This document shows positions 11,505-23,385 of a stretch of 64,000 nucleotides of DNA, in pieces. This DNA comes from Microvelia longipes. Its lineage: Eukaryota; Arthropoda; Insecta; Hemiptera; Veliidae. A model generated the notes under the pieces. The model did no database searches. It was given only the letters and a program-made list of their open reading frames with translations, and was not told the origin of the DNA. Each line of letters begins with the position of its first letter. The first letter of the stretch is position 1. The translations under genes were made by a program, and so were the position numbers. Location: the NCBI GenBank assembly GCA_018340805.1, contig JACMZG010001913.1, forward strand, positions 22,044,743 through 22,108,742, given 5' to 3'.

Positions 11505-12386
11505 TTTATGTACCTGTTTTTACTTTTCCTCAATCATACCTTAGATATATAGGAAAAGTATTGTGTTTGCGAAAAATCCGAAACCAGGATGAAACCGGCA
11601 TTATCTGTTTGAGGCATTTTTAATGCCTCTTGAGTGGTTTTTTCAAAGTTTTCTGCCTGTATGTGTGTGTTTGTGTTATCATCGTAGCTTCTAGTGCATT
11701 TACGCTAGAGAGCGCAAATGCATGCGATTGATATTTGAAAATTTAATACTTTGTAGAAAAATCAATCTACCGCTGTAGGTGTGCTATTCGGAAAATATGT
11801 TTTATGACGTCATTAACCTGCAATAATGACTCAGCGAAAATTTCGAAAAATCATAAATCGCGGAAAAATAATGCGATCCAATTGATATTTGGCAAAAAAA
11901 AAATAAAAAAATAAAAAAAAAAAAAAAAAAATCAAATATCCAATTGATATTTTCCATGTTTAGGACTAACATATGTGCCATCATTTCATTATGAGCATTA
12001 TTTCAATTTTTATCGAATGTGTACTTTTTGTAACATTTTTTAAAAATTCAGAAAATGATTTAAGTAAGTTGAAGTTTAGTACAAATGTACACTGTACACC
12101 TTTACTTAGTAAATATGTAACAACAAGTATATTCATGATTTTTGTTGGATCATAAAAGTTAAACTGCATTGAGCGTGGTTATCCATACAGCACTATGAAT
12201 GACCGCTGGGAATAAAACGGATGCATTTTAAATCTGAGTACGAGCAAAGTGAGTCCGAGGACATGCTGCAGTATAAAGTTGGCAAATTATACATTCTGAG
12301 GACGAGCGAAGCGAAAGGATAAGCGTAGCGAATTCGATGTAGTGAGGAAAAGTTCCAAGGTACCCTGTACCCGATTTTTTTAAATA
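11505..12386 (+). repeat. 5S-derived interspersed repeat, near full length, plus strand
   Basis: This is one of the best copies. The 5' motif TACTTTTCCTCAATCATACC is followed by TATATAGGAAAAGTATTGTG, AAAATCCGAAACCAGG, the GTATGTGTGTGTTTGTG run and ATCATCGTAGCTTCTAG. The middle holds TGACGTCATTAACC and CAATAATGACTCAGCGAAAA. The 5S-like segment is at 12156-12224. The tail has GACGAGCGAAGCGAAAGG, then GTTCCAAGGTACCCTGTACC, CGA and seven T. An A-rich tract lies at about 11895-11930. No protein is encoded. Confidence 0.75.
12156..12224 (+). ncRNA. 5S rRNA internal promoter-like segment (copy 3)
   Basis: The reading is AAGTTAAACTGCATTGAGCG, then TGGTTATCCATACAGCACTA, TGAATGACCGCTGGGAATAA, then AACGGATGC. 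It aligns with the 3' half of 5S rRNA. The C-box is degraded (ATGAATGACCGCTGGG). The segment lies about 160 bp before the T-run ending the repeat. Confidence 0.6.
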
Positions 12387-13467
12387 AAGTGATTTTATAT
12401 GGGATAAATTTATTAGCTTTGTGAAGGGTTCGTAGTTAAAAATTAATTATTTTTCTTCTGGCTTTTTTTTAAATTTTAAAATTTATATTTTTATCCCATT
12501 AGTTTTCGCTGAATTGTTAAAATTTAAGTAAAACTCAATATTAGACTCTTCAATAAATTTCGTCTACGTTTGATTTCGATGGAAAACTGATAAATTTTAA
12601 GCATCTGTGATTCTTGAATCTACATATCTCAATAAAGATTAATTAATTTTGGTTGGTTGCACTGAAGTATTTTGCTTTAACTATGCTCTTGTTGCTCCAT
12701 TCTTGCTCTTATTTAATTTATTAAATCTCGAGATAATTTTCTGATGACTAATTTAAAACACGATCGACACATTTTCAAAAGGATTAATTAAAAATAGAGA
12801 AAAAGTATTATTTTTCAAACAAAAAAAAACTTGACGTTTATATTAATAAAAACAAGTGAAAGAAAAATAGTTTAAAAAATAATGAAATGGAAAACAAAAG
12901 ACAACTCTGCTTTATTAAGGAACTTGTTATTAAAAAAATTAAATTAAAAAGTAGAAACTGTTAAAACTTTATTTTTTGTTTTCAAGAACCGACTCTTTGT
13001 TCTTACTTTTTTTGCTGAGTTTCTTTAATATTGATCTAGTGTAATCGGTGAAAATTGGGAACAATGCTTAAGGGTACACTCACATCTAGTAAAAAAAACC
13101 TCTATACGTATTTTTGATCAGATTTGACCTTATATCATAGAGATATTATTAATAGAGGCGGCAATTTAACACAATTTATATGTTAAATTGTGAAACATTG
13201 GAAAAGTAACCTGACTACCTTCGATTATAAATACAATCGAATAATCAGTACAAAATTACAATAACTTATATAGAAGAAAGTTAAAAATCCAAATCAAAAC
13301 ACAAACAATGTGCGGGAAGCCAAAATAAATATATTTATTATAACCTTAACTCTTTCTTGAAGGAGGTTTCAATGAGGTTACACAGAGCCCCTGTGAGCCC
13401 CAAAAAGATGTTTCAGGCCTCTCGATGTATTGAGGTAGGCAATGCCCCCTGTAGAATATATCTCTAT
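12387..13467. other. AT-rich DNA without supported genes
   Basis: Nothing coding is seen. GATTTGACCTTATATCA at about 13123-13139 matches the unit of the minisatellite that starts some 330 bp downstream and may be an orphan unit. Confidence 0.4.
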
Positions 13468-13939
13468 GCCTTATATCATTATCATTACTATCTTTTCTGA
13501 TATGACCTTAAATCATTATCATTACTATCTTTTCTGACATGACCTTATATCATTATCAATAGTATCTTTTCTGATATGACCTTATATCATTATCATTACT
13601 ATCTTTTCTGATATGACCTTAAATCATTATCATTACTATCTTTTCTGACATGACCTTATATCATAATCAATAGTATCTTTTCTGATATGACCTTAAATCA
13701 TTATCTTACTATCTTTTCTGACATGACCTTATATCATTATCAATAGTATTTTTCTGATATGACCTTATATCATTATCATTACTATCTTTTCTGGTATGAC
13801 CTTAAATCATTATCATTACTTTTTTTCTAATATGACCTTATATCATTAGCATTACTATCTTTTATGATATGATATTATATCATTATCAATAGTATCTTTT
13901 CTGATAATATGACCTTATAAAGTTATCATTACTATCTTT
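13468..13939 (+). repeat. 37-bp minisatellite, about 12-13 copies
   Basis: The unit is ATGACCTTATATCATTATCA followed by TTACTATCTTTTCTGAT. Units differ at a few positions (TATATC/AAATC, CATTAC/CAATAG, GATAT/GACAT), and some alternate, suggesting a two-unit higher-order pattern over part of the array. Confidence 0.92.
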
Positions 13940-14965
13940 CCTTTTTTTATTAACTTGATTATGTTTAACTATAGAGCTAATATTGTCTGGTTTATCCATT
14001 TTAATTTTGCTAAAATCATGTATTTTACTTTCCAATTTACAGCCAAAACGTTCAGCAGAATCGCATTATTTCCAAACGTATTAATGTAAGAGGAATAACA
14101 TTTTATTTTTTCGAGTTTGTTTTGAGGGCCAAACTTAGTGGTGCTATAACATTGGAATTAAGCCCAACTCAGTCTGGCCCCTGGTTATGGGTCATGCTAA
14201 CTTCAAATAACTACACTAATATATTTGACTGTATATCATAACTCTTTTAAGTCCTTTAATATTGAAAAGAGTGTCAGGTTCTTTTAGTAAAAGTGGTAAA
14301 GAAAGAACCAAACCTGGTATGTAGACCAAAATTTTCAAAATTTAAAATTAAAATTTTACGTAACAATGCATACCTTGTCTTGATATATAAAACTATGAAG
14401 CAAAAAAATATGAGCAACAAAACTTTAAATTTGTCTTTTTTAATTAAAATATTGGTGAAAATTATTTATTTGACCAAATCTCAAAGGTTATATTATATTT
14501 ATGGTTTGATTTATTATGTACTTAAAACACGTAATATTTGTGAGAAGTATTTACAAAATATAAATAAAATTTGATGAAACATTTAGGAAAGATGTTTTTT
14601 ATCACAAGAGTTACTAGGGCAGTACATTAAAGATTTTTGTTATTTGAGATTATTGATTTTATAACTTGGAGCATTTCAAACGCGTAATAAACCCTAATAA
14701 GTATTGTACAAACAGGAATCTAGAATATTATAATCTACATTAACCCAATCTAATCTATTCTTGATGGTTTAGTACTTATTACCCTGATAAGGTTGATCAT
14801 ATTGCCACAATTTAGGTGGCACCTTTAATTACAATTAAGTAAAATTAGAACATTTATGACTTATCATAATATGTTTCATCCCTAACATTCTAAAATATTT
14901 AATTTACCTAATTAGCTAATAAATGCATTTAATTTAAAACGCTGTTTTGGTTCAATTTAATCAAT
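13940..14965. other. AT-rich DNA without supported genes
   Basis: A 93-codon open frame (14293-14574, plus) is lysine-, isoleucine- and asparagine-rich, as expected from AT-rich random sequence, and shows no domain I recognise. Confidence 0.4.
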
Positions 14966-14967
14966 CC

Positions 14968-15672
14968 TGAGAACACCAAATGTAAAGAAACTTGAGAAGT
15001 GTTGAGAAAATATATCAATCCATTCTGAGAACACACAATCCAAAGAGAGTTGAGAAGTGTTGAGAAAACATATCAATCCATTCTGAGAACACACAGTCCA
15101 AAGAGAGTTGAGGAGTGTTGAGAAAACACATTAATCCATTCTGAGAAAACACATCAATCCATCCTGAGAACACACAATCCTAAGAGAGTTGAGAAGTGTT
15201 GAGAAAACACAATCCATCTGAGAACACACAAATCCTGAGAAAAACACATCAATCCATCCTGAAACACAACAATCTAAGAGAGTTGAGAAGTGTTGAGAAA
15301 AACACATCAAATCCATCCTGAGAACACACAATCCTAAGAGGGTTGAGAAGTGTTGAGAAAACACATCAATCCATCCTGAAAACACACAATCGTAAGAGAG
15401 TTGAGAAGTGTTGAGAAAACACATCAATCCATCCTGAGAACACACAATCCTAAGAGGGTTGAGAAGTGTTGAGAAAACACATCAATCCATCCTGAGAACA
15501 CACAATCCTAAGACAGTTGAGATGTGTTGAGAAAACACATCAATCCATCCTGAGAACACACAATCCTAAGAGAGTTGAGAAGTGTTGAGAAAACATATCA
15601 ATCCATCCTGAGAACACACAATCCTAAGAGAGTTGAGAAGTGTTAAAAAAACACATCAATCCATCCTGAGAA
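14968..15672 (-). repeat. 58-bp minisatellite, about 12 copies
   Basis: The unit contains AACACATCAATCCATCCTGA, GAACACACAATCCTAAGAGA and GTTGAGAAGTGTTGAGAA. Copies in 15190-15310 carry scattered single-base losses and a truncated unit. An open frame of 104 codons on the minus strand is only the repeat read out of phase, since 58 is not a multiple of three. Confidence 0.92.
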
Positions 15673-15890
15673 ATTCTTAATACCTTTTGCACAGCACACA
15701 CGTTATGTTTCCAAGCAATGTGGACGTGCATCTCACTATCACTTTTATTATTCTAATACAATATAAACTTTAATTATGATGAACAATAAACAACAATATA
15801 AATAGTAAACTATGATGAATGGCATTGATAAATAATTACCTCGATACCTGAATTTTGATCCCTGCAATACCTAATTTCTCTACTATGTGT

Positions 15891-16144
<254 letters not shown>

Positions 16145-16199
16145 CTTGTTTATCTCGTAAGTGATTTCACAAAAAATACAGTACTGATTATTGACTGAA

Positions 16200-16572
16200 T
16201 TATCAGTTTCGGGTGTATTAAGACTTCCTGGATGGTTTTAAACAATTTACTTGTATAATTCTATGTGTGTGTGTGTGTGTGTGTTATAATCGTAGCTTCT
16301 ATTGTGTTCGTACTAGGGAATCGAAATGTCTCCCAAAATTTAAACATTAGGTCTATTTGTGCTTCTTGAAAAATATTTTTCATTACGTCTTAACCATCAT
16401 TAAATACTTGATGTTAGACTCCCATGCGTTATCTTAAATGTTTTATGACGAGCAAAGCGAATCCGAAGACATAGTGCGATATAAACCAGGTAATTCTTTT
16501 TTCTGAGGATGAGCGTAGCGAATCTGATAGGATGAGGAAAATGTGAGAAGTACCCTATGTCCAATTTTTTAA
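16200..16572 (+). repeat. 5S-derived repeat with internal deletion
   Basis: The 5' half is recognisable (GACTTCCTGGATGGTTTTAA, a (GT)n run, then TAATCGTAGCTTCTATTGTG). The sequence then jumps to the tail (GACGAGCAAAGCGAATCCGA, GAGCGTAGCGAATCTGATAG, GTACCCTATGTCC, AATTTTTT). The 5S-like segment is missing. Confidence 0.6.
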
Positions 16573-17560
16573 TTTAAAAGTTCTTTTATTTCATTTTTAA
16601 GATTCATTGTACTCAAAACTTTAGTTATATTTACTAAACGATTTTCCTCTCCTTCCATTACAACCACTGAAGCAATATTCTTTATTCCCAGTTTATTAAC
16701 TTGTGACAATGAACATATTTTTCTATGGACATAATTCAACATAAATTTCCTCAGAAGAAAAAGGCCTGTTTTTTTGTAATATTTCCTCGTTATCTCCCTT
16801 TTTCCTTAGTCGGGTGTTAATTAAAAAAAAAGTCTTGCAGTTGGGGAAAAAAGAGTTTAGTTATTTTAATGAACCGATCAGTCAAGACAAGATGAAGACC
16901 ATTTTTCAAAAGGAAAAGTTTTATATTTGTTTTTTGAATGTTTTCACTTGCTTTTCTTGTTGGAAAAGAAAGTCTTGTACTTATTTTTTTTATTCTAATA
17001 ATTACACCGATCTTTTTTTCTGCTTAAAAAAAATGTCTTTTTAAACAGTAAGGAGAAAATCGAAATTCTTTCATTATAAGTTAATAACTAATTTAAATGA
17101 AACCCGGAAGAACGAAATTGTTTTACAAAGCAAAAATAATACTATATAAATATTTTTGTTGTATAAAGAAAGGTAGTTCTAGAATTTTTTGGACAAAAAA
17201 GATAGTTCCGTATTTAGTTAACTAGAGCGCCACCGAGTTCACCTCTACCTTCTGTCTGACACTCTTGTCTACCTTCCAACACTCTAGATCTATTATGTTC
17301 TTTGAGTAAATGCTCTTTTTATATTTTAGTATTGTCAGCTTTCCAAAAATTCAATTTTTTCTATAGCAGGTTAATAAATGCACTGAAATTTATATTTTCT
17401 ACTATCATTTGTTAAAATTTTTATTACTAGGTGCGGTATTAATATAAGCGAAAATTGCTTAACATCAAGCCTTATTAACTTATTGGTCTTGCAGTTGGAG
17501 TTAATTATCTAGACACTATAGATACATACATTTATTTTTTACTGAATTTATTTTTTCGTG
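16573..17560. other. AT-rich DNA without supported genes
   Basis: A 76-codon plus-strand frame at 16814-17044 has low-complexity lysine and phenylalanine content and no recognisable domain. A slightly more GC-rich patch lies at about 17225-17290. Confidence 0.4.
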
Positions 17561-18010
17561 TACGGGGTATTTCGAAACCTTGTCTCGCCTTTTCGGGTTG
17601 ATGCTGCGACTTTGATCGATGCTGTTTTATATTAGTCATATATAACTTATACATAGCCGTTGTAAAATGTTTAATAAATTAGTTAAAATACTCACACTTT
17701 ATTGTCATATATCAAAACAGCATGTGTGTCCGTTTGTAAACCAATCAATACTTTTTTAAATTTTCCTTGATTAAACGAAAAGAACACCATCTTCCGAAAA
17801 TTGAAACTAGCCCTAAAGAATAACTTTAGCACTAAGTTTTAACTCTCTATCATAAACACTCTGAGAGCGACGATAATGAGACATCATCGGCACATACACA
17901 TCATAACACGCTCACATACACGCTCACACATACACACAAACTTAGAACAACATCGCAGAAAGTTCTAAAACACCTGAATGACAGATAAGTCGGGTAAAGT
18001 CAGATGTGTG
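17561..18010 (-). repeat. Degenerate 5S-derived repeat, minus strand
   Basis: Recognised by GTACGGGGTATTTCGAAACC at the left. On the right it has CTAAGTTTTAACTCTCTATC, CGACGATAATGAGACATC, a CA-rich run and AAACACCTGAATGACAGATAA. A possible 5S remnant (GATCGATGCTG) is too short to count. Confidence 0.5.
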
Positions 18011-18910
18011 CATATACTTTGTAAAATGACTTTAAATTTATTGCTGTTTCGTTCGTTAGTAACCCAATTACTGCTGCAATATAATAAGATTTTAACAACT
18101 AAGTTGATTACTTACTATTTTTAGCAAAGTCTTGTTAAGTTAAATAAAATCTCGATTTTCTCTTTGTATTTACTTGATCATTCTAAAACATCAATAGGCC
18201 AATTAAGGAATCAGGATGCTGAAGAAACATTGAGAGGGGTCTAAAGAAGAATTACGGGGAGGGTGATTTTTCAACAGCAAACTCGAAAACAATAGACAGT
18301 TACAAATTACTTTAGATTTTTTTTTTAAAAAGGACTTTTGTTAAAGCGCTCGAAATACTTAGTGTAACGAGATTTCTAAGCAAGCCATTAGGAGTTTTGT
18401 TACTCCATTATTAGCAGAATCGACACATTTTTAACATTGAAATTTTCTGTGGTCTGGTTTTTATATATTTGTTTTTAATTACTAGCAAAAACTACACATA
18501 GTTTTAAAATAAAGAATAGTTATTTTCCTTTCTTGTATTTTTTAGATGAAAGTATTGTTGTGTAAAGAACCAAGGACATTTTTTTAAAAACAGAAAACTT
18601 TTACCAAACTTTGGATCAAAACTCAGATCAAATATTAAATTATTGTTAACTTTGATTTGTTTTTTGGCGAGTGGAATCGAATAAAAATGGAGCCGATACG
18701 ACCACTTAAAGTGACCAAAATCAAGGTCAATTACTGAAAAACTTAAATGAACAATATATTTTAAGTGGAGCGCCGTTTATGGTGTTTTATGGGCCTGTGA
18801 GTTGAATGAAAATGGACCAGAGTCGATAAAGCGCTTAATCCTAGGGGGCTAGAGTTAGAATCCTAGTAAGGACGAATATTTTTATAAGTTTTATAAAACG
18901 CTCTGAAAAT

Positions 18911-19013
18911 GTTTTATAACGCACCAAAACTAAAAAATAGTTTTGGTGCGTTGGTCTGCATATCGGGTTTCGAGCTTAACAATCCATCTCTTGCTTATAA
19001 CAAGAGATGGATC
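18911..19013. repeat. Two neighbouring perfect inverted repeats
   Basis: Arms of 14 bp (AACGCACCAAAACT/AGTTTTGGTGCGTT) at 18918-18931 and 18939-18952 around a 7-base spacer. Thirty bases further, arms of 12 bp (ATCCATCTCTTG/CAAGAGATGGAT) at 18982-18993 and 19001-19012, also around 7 bases. Both are perfect. The T content after each is too low to argue for a Pol III terminator. Confidence 0.85.
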
Positions 19014-19329
19014 CATCTCTTAGGTTTATGCTTTATAACTTCGGCAGTTAATAAATAATCAAGCACTAATCGTGAGCTTTAAAGATAAATAAATAAATCA
19101 TTTACGATAAAAATTCATTTAAATTTTACATGACCTTGATTGGAGTCCAAGTAAAATATGTTCAACTCCCTGTTACTATTGAAGGAGTGGAAAAATCTTA
19201 AACTAGTAACTAAGCTCTAACAAACATCTTTTGTTTGTGCATAATCGTAAGTCTAAAATTTATTAAAGTCAGAGTAGATTGTTAGTATAATATGTTTATT
19301 TTTTTATGCTTAAACCCGTAGGGTCATAT

Positions 19330-19850
19330 TAGCGTTTCCCCTGACTCAAATCTCACTCAACTGATCCACCCCAGAGTTTGTTCTCACCCAATCATTTAGG
19401 AAGCACACCCTCCGTACATGGCTTAGTCCACAGTGTGCCTAGTTCATCTAGCTTGATCAGACTCTATTCAAACTCACAGCTTAGGTTAGTGCCGCGAGTA
19501 GCTCACTGTGGGGTCAGTTCATCTAAACCAGCTAGACTCTGGCTTGGCCCACCGTTAAGGCAAAGCCACCCACCAGTCCAACTGTGTGCTTAGTTTATCC
19601 AGTCTTACTAGCTTCTCTGATCAAATTTGTCTCACTTGGCCCAACTCTGCTTAACCAGTCTCATCAGCTCCTCTAGCATCACCAGACTCAAGCTAGGCTC
19701 ACCGCTCTGGCCAGTCCAGCCCCACCCAACAGAGAACTCTGACAATCCCGATGCCAGTGCGTGCACGAACTCATTCTATAACACCGACCTGAAAGTCAAA
19801 GTTCCTGTCATCAAGAACCAAGCTCATTGTTAGTCACTTGCGCTATTCGT
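19330..19850. other. CT-rich, relatively GC-rich island
   Basis: Composition changes sharply to about half GC, with C and T dominating the plus strand, unlike the flanks. Short imperfect phrases recur (CTTGGCCCA, CCAGTC, CATCAGCTCC, TTAGTCCA), suggesting an old, diverged tandem structure. Open frames of about 70 codons on plus lack recognisable domains. It lies directly beside a tRNA-like SINE and could be part of a longer retroelement. Confidence 0.5.
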
Positions 19851-19859
19851 GTCACTTTT

Positions 19860-20165
19860 ACTTTTACTTAGTTTTCGGACATACGAAGACTCAGTATACC
19901 TTTCCGACCTTCATCTCCATCAGCCCGCAAAACCTTGACTTTTCGTGAGCTGGAGACAACGTAAACGTGGATCCAGACTTGTCTTGGAGGAAACAGGAAC
20001 TAACACCGCATTTGCGTATTAGCCAGTCAAGGAAACCACGTAAAACCCTGGCTGGGATGGCCGACCTTGAATTCAAGACCTCCCGAGTGCACGGTACTTA
20101 TTTATATGAAGGTCCTCCCCCAGCTGAATTTGAACCCCTGACCTCCAGGTCGAAAGGCTAGGTGA
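19860..20165 (-). repeat. tRNA-like SINE (family S3), copy 1
   Basis: Read on the minus strand, the right end begins GCCTTTCGACCTGGAGGTCA, GGGGTTCAAATTC, resembling the anticodon-to-T-arm part of a tRNA with a B-box-like GGGTTCAAATTC. It continues through GGAGGTCTTGAATTCAAGGT, CGGCCATCCCAGCCAGGGTT and TTACGTGGTTTCCTTGACTG. A second, shorter copy in the opposite orientation is at 29155-29240. I associate the combination AAACCCTGGCTGGGATGGCC with arthropod repeats, but from memory only. Confidence 0.55.
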
Positions 20166-20504
20166 TTTGTATTTTTTTAAGGAGATATGTAAATCTGCTG
20201 GTACGCCTGGCAGAATAAAGCTTCTATGTTTATTTTATTTCTATAGTGTTCTCTTTCGAAAAGTTATCTTTAAAAATAAAAGATGTAATAATAAATGAAT
20301 AAGCGATAATTTCATATTTACTACTTCTATCCTTTATGCATATAATGTAAATGTGTGAGGTAGAAGCTGTGAGATTATATTATGCAAATAGTTATTTCTC
20401 AATCAATAAATGTTACAGGTCGGTGTAGAATTAATTTAAACAAATTATTCCATAGCTTATAATTTGTTTTTACAGTAAAATAAATAATACGTTTTTACGG
20501 TTGT

Positions 20505-21135
20505 TCGATGATTTTTACTTTTCCTAATTTTCACTGTAGGTATAAAGTCAATGAATTGTATTTGCTCTAAAAAATCGGACATGGGGATGTCAACTAAATT
20601 TTTCGTTTCAGGTCTTTTTTAAAATCTCCAGAGTTGTTTTTATGAAGTTGTTGGACTGTATATGTATGATTGATTATCTGTTATAATTGTAGCTCCCAGA
20701 GTATAACGCTAGAGAATTAAAACTTGGTAAAAAATTAATCTTTAAGTCTAGATAGTAATTTTTCTTACGTCATTAACGTAAAATAATGACCTTTTCTTTA
20801 TTTTTTCGAAAAATTTCGATAATGCACAAACACGTATGAATTATTTGTTTCATTAAAAAAATAGCACAAATGTAATCATGTAAAGGAATAACAAATGTAC
20901 CAGGTTTCATCACATTATCTGCATTAATTCAATTATTATTGATTGCTTTTTATTCGTTTTCAAACAATTGTAAAAAAGCAAAAAAAAAAAAAAAAAAAAA
21001 AACAATTCAGTTGAATTTCAGTACAAGTTACTGTAATTTGTACAATTCTTTTACATAATAAAAAAGTATAATATTTTTCGTTTTAATACGACAAATATAT
21101 TTACTGTTTTTTGTTGGCAATATTGTAGAAAATAA
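20505..21135 (+). repeat. 5' two-thirds of the 5S-derived repeat
   Basis: The order is ATTTTTACTTTTCCTAATTT, ATCTGTTATAATTGTAGCTC, TTACGTCATTAACG, then TACCAGGTTTCATCACATTA and GTTTTAATACGACAAATATA. It stops before the 5S segment. An A-run sits at 20980-21002. Confidence 0.55.
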
Positions 21136-22595
21136 TAATTGTTGCTACTTCGTGTAGTAAAAGTTGTTTTCTATAATCAATACAAAGCATGTCTGTCTAT
21201 TTATTACTTTCTTACCTGCAATGTCATTGGTATTTTGGGCAAGGTCCCATTCATTTTTCAAAATAATTATATTAAAGAACTTGATTGCGTCGGACCAAAA
21301 TAGCGAATGTATAAAAAAATAGTATTTAGTGAGCCTTTATGTGATATATTTTCTCAGAGAGCTTGCCGAGTGGGTAAAAAATGTGATTGGTACATTTGTG
21401 CCAAACACCTTATGAAGGTAATTTTAATAAAGTCTCACTTTACCGGATCTTACTTCGTTCAATCTTTCATTTAATCTTACTTCGGATCTTACTTCTTAAA
21501 TCGTTTAAATCTTTCATTTAATAATAATAAATGTAACTACACTCTATGTCAATAAAAATTTAATATATTTCAAATTGGAGGAAATAGTCGAAGGAACTAA
21601 AAGTTTCTTAACAAATATAATTTTTCCAGATTTTAACTTTTATCACTAGTAAATAAAGTTAGTTGTGGGTTCTTTAGGCTAGAGGGAGAGATTTTAAAGA
21701 CTCGAAAACCACTAGTAAAAGAGCTCTAGGCGTTCCAGAGTAAAAAGTCCTGCGAAACTTTTCAATCAAATAATACCTAGGAAACTTTTTGCTGACTTTT
21801 TCTTAAAACTTTTGACTGGGTCGTCTACAGCGACATCTTACATTCAGTATTCTACTATGACACAGATTCTTTATATTTCGTTTTTTCTCACAATTCTTAA
21901 AAGTACAAATGTAGAAGAATTTTATTTGCTCGAGTTTCTTTATCAACTATCTTATAAGAAAGTACAAACTTTTGGTACGCTTTTTATTTTATTTTAGGAA
22001 GTATAAATTGCGTCTATACATTAAATTTTTTAGTTACACGCTTTTGTTATTTCTTGTAGTGAAAAGAAAATAATTTTAATTGACTAATTAATTTTATATA
22101 ATTTTAAAATTTATAAAAAATTTTATATTTTAAGATTTCATAAATTTTTAAATTTATATAAAAATTTGTATTATTTTTTTTTAGCTATTATTTGTGGCTA
22201 ATTTGTAACATGATCTTAGAAATGTACGAAAACTTTTTAAACTTTAATTTTTTACAAAATGATTAACTTTAATTTTTTTATTGTGTCATCATAACCAGTA
22301 TGGCCTAAACTGGATACATACATATTGTAGATCTAGATATTCTACTAGACCTCGTGTGAAGAAGGCCTGTTGTCGATATATCTATTATGAATCGCTACGG
22401 GTCGCCTTATTTTATAATTGACCTTGAGGGTTACTATTTTGTATTTAGGAAGGTATAATTAAAATATCATGTCTGTTATTATTAAAACAGTTTTCTATTA
22501 ATCAATTAAAATACTAAATTAATTTTAATTAATTAATTTAATAATTAAGAAAAAAATAATTTAATAATCTAAACATCTATTTAATAAATTTAACT
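21136..22595. other. AT-rich DNA with one short direct repeat
   Basis: No supported gene. A direct repeat of about 40-45 bp occurs at 21448-21525: GGATCTTACTTC, then AATCTTTCATTTAA, given twice. A T-rich palindromic-looking stretch lies at about 22080-22160. Confidence 0.4.
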
Positions 22596-22597
22596 TT

Positions 22598-23385
22598 TTT
22601 TTATTTTTTCTCATTTATGTCGTACGTATATAGGAAGAGTATTGCGTTTACGGAACAATCCGTAACCGGGATATCACTGGAGTTAGCCATATAAGGTTTT
22701 TTTAAGTCCTCCTAAGTAGTTTTCTCAAAGTTGTCTGTCTTTGTGTGTGTGTCTGTCATAATCGTAGCTCCCAGTGTATTTATGCTAGAGAGTTAAACTT
22801 TGTAAAAATTGGTTCATAGGTATAATTTTTTATGACGTTAATAAACCGCAATAATGACTCAGCAAGAATTTTAAAAAAATATTAAAAGCGAAAAATTTTG
22901 CGATCAATTTGAGTTTTGACACGTATTTAGCTATGTATAAGAGTAACATATGTGCCTAGTTTCTACTTATTATCAGCATTACTTCAATTTTTATCAAATG
23001 GTTTAGTACGTTTTTAAAAACTTGACTCTAAAATTCAACATAAGGCCTGTGTGCTTTCCGGAAGATAATTTGTTTAGACTACGATAACCTATTCTGCTGA
23101 GTCAGCACATATTTAAAAAATCTTTTTCAGTTAAAAGTACATAGAATTTGACAAAAATTTACATCTATACGTATTCCATCAATTACAAAATTTTATTTTA
23201 TTTTTGTTTTGTAAATGTATGTTTTGTAAATATTTTTAAATTATTGACTTAATTGGTCTATAACTATAAATCTTTTAATTTTTGTATGTACTACATTATC
23301 GTCAGATATACATTACATTCTGAGGACAAGTGAAACAAGTCCAAAGTTGTTAGGAAAAGTACCGAGGTACACTGTGCCTGGTTTT
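22598..23385 (+). repeat. 5S-derived interspersed repeat lacking the 5S segment
   Basis: The 5' end (TATATAGGAAGAGTATTGCG, AACAATCCGTAACCGGGAT), the GTGTGTGTGTCTGTCATAAT run, AACCGCAATAATGACTCAGC and TATTATCAGCATTACTTCAA are all in order. The tail is GAGGACAAGTGAAACAAGTC, then AGGAAAAGTACCGAGGTACA. Between about 23060 and 23310 the 5S part is replaced by unrelated AT-rich sequence. Confidence 0.6.

Noticed and set aside
12156..12224. A genuine 5S rRNA gene
   Set aside because: Only the 3' half is present in this and the four other copies, each embedded in the same larger repeat. The 5' half and the terminal stem are missing.
11505..12386. Helitron classification of the 5S-derived repeat
   Set aside because: There is a hairpin near the 3' end (GGTAC-CCC-GTACC), but it ends in a T-run rather than CTRR, and the 5' ends do not start with a constant TC. 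Kept as unclassified.
15131..15445. A 104-residue protein with repeated CSQDGLMCF-like units
   Set aside because: It is the 58-bp minisatellite read on the minus strand. The frame shifts from unit to unit and is broken by stops in neighbouring units.
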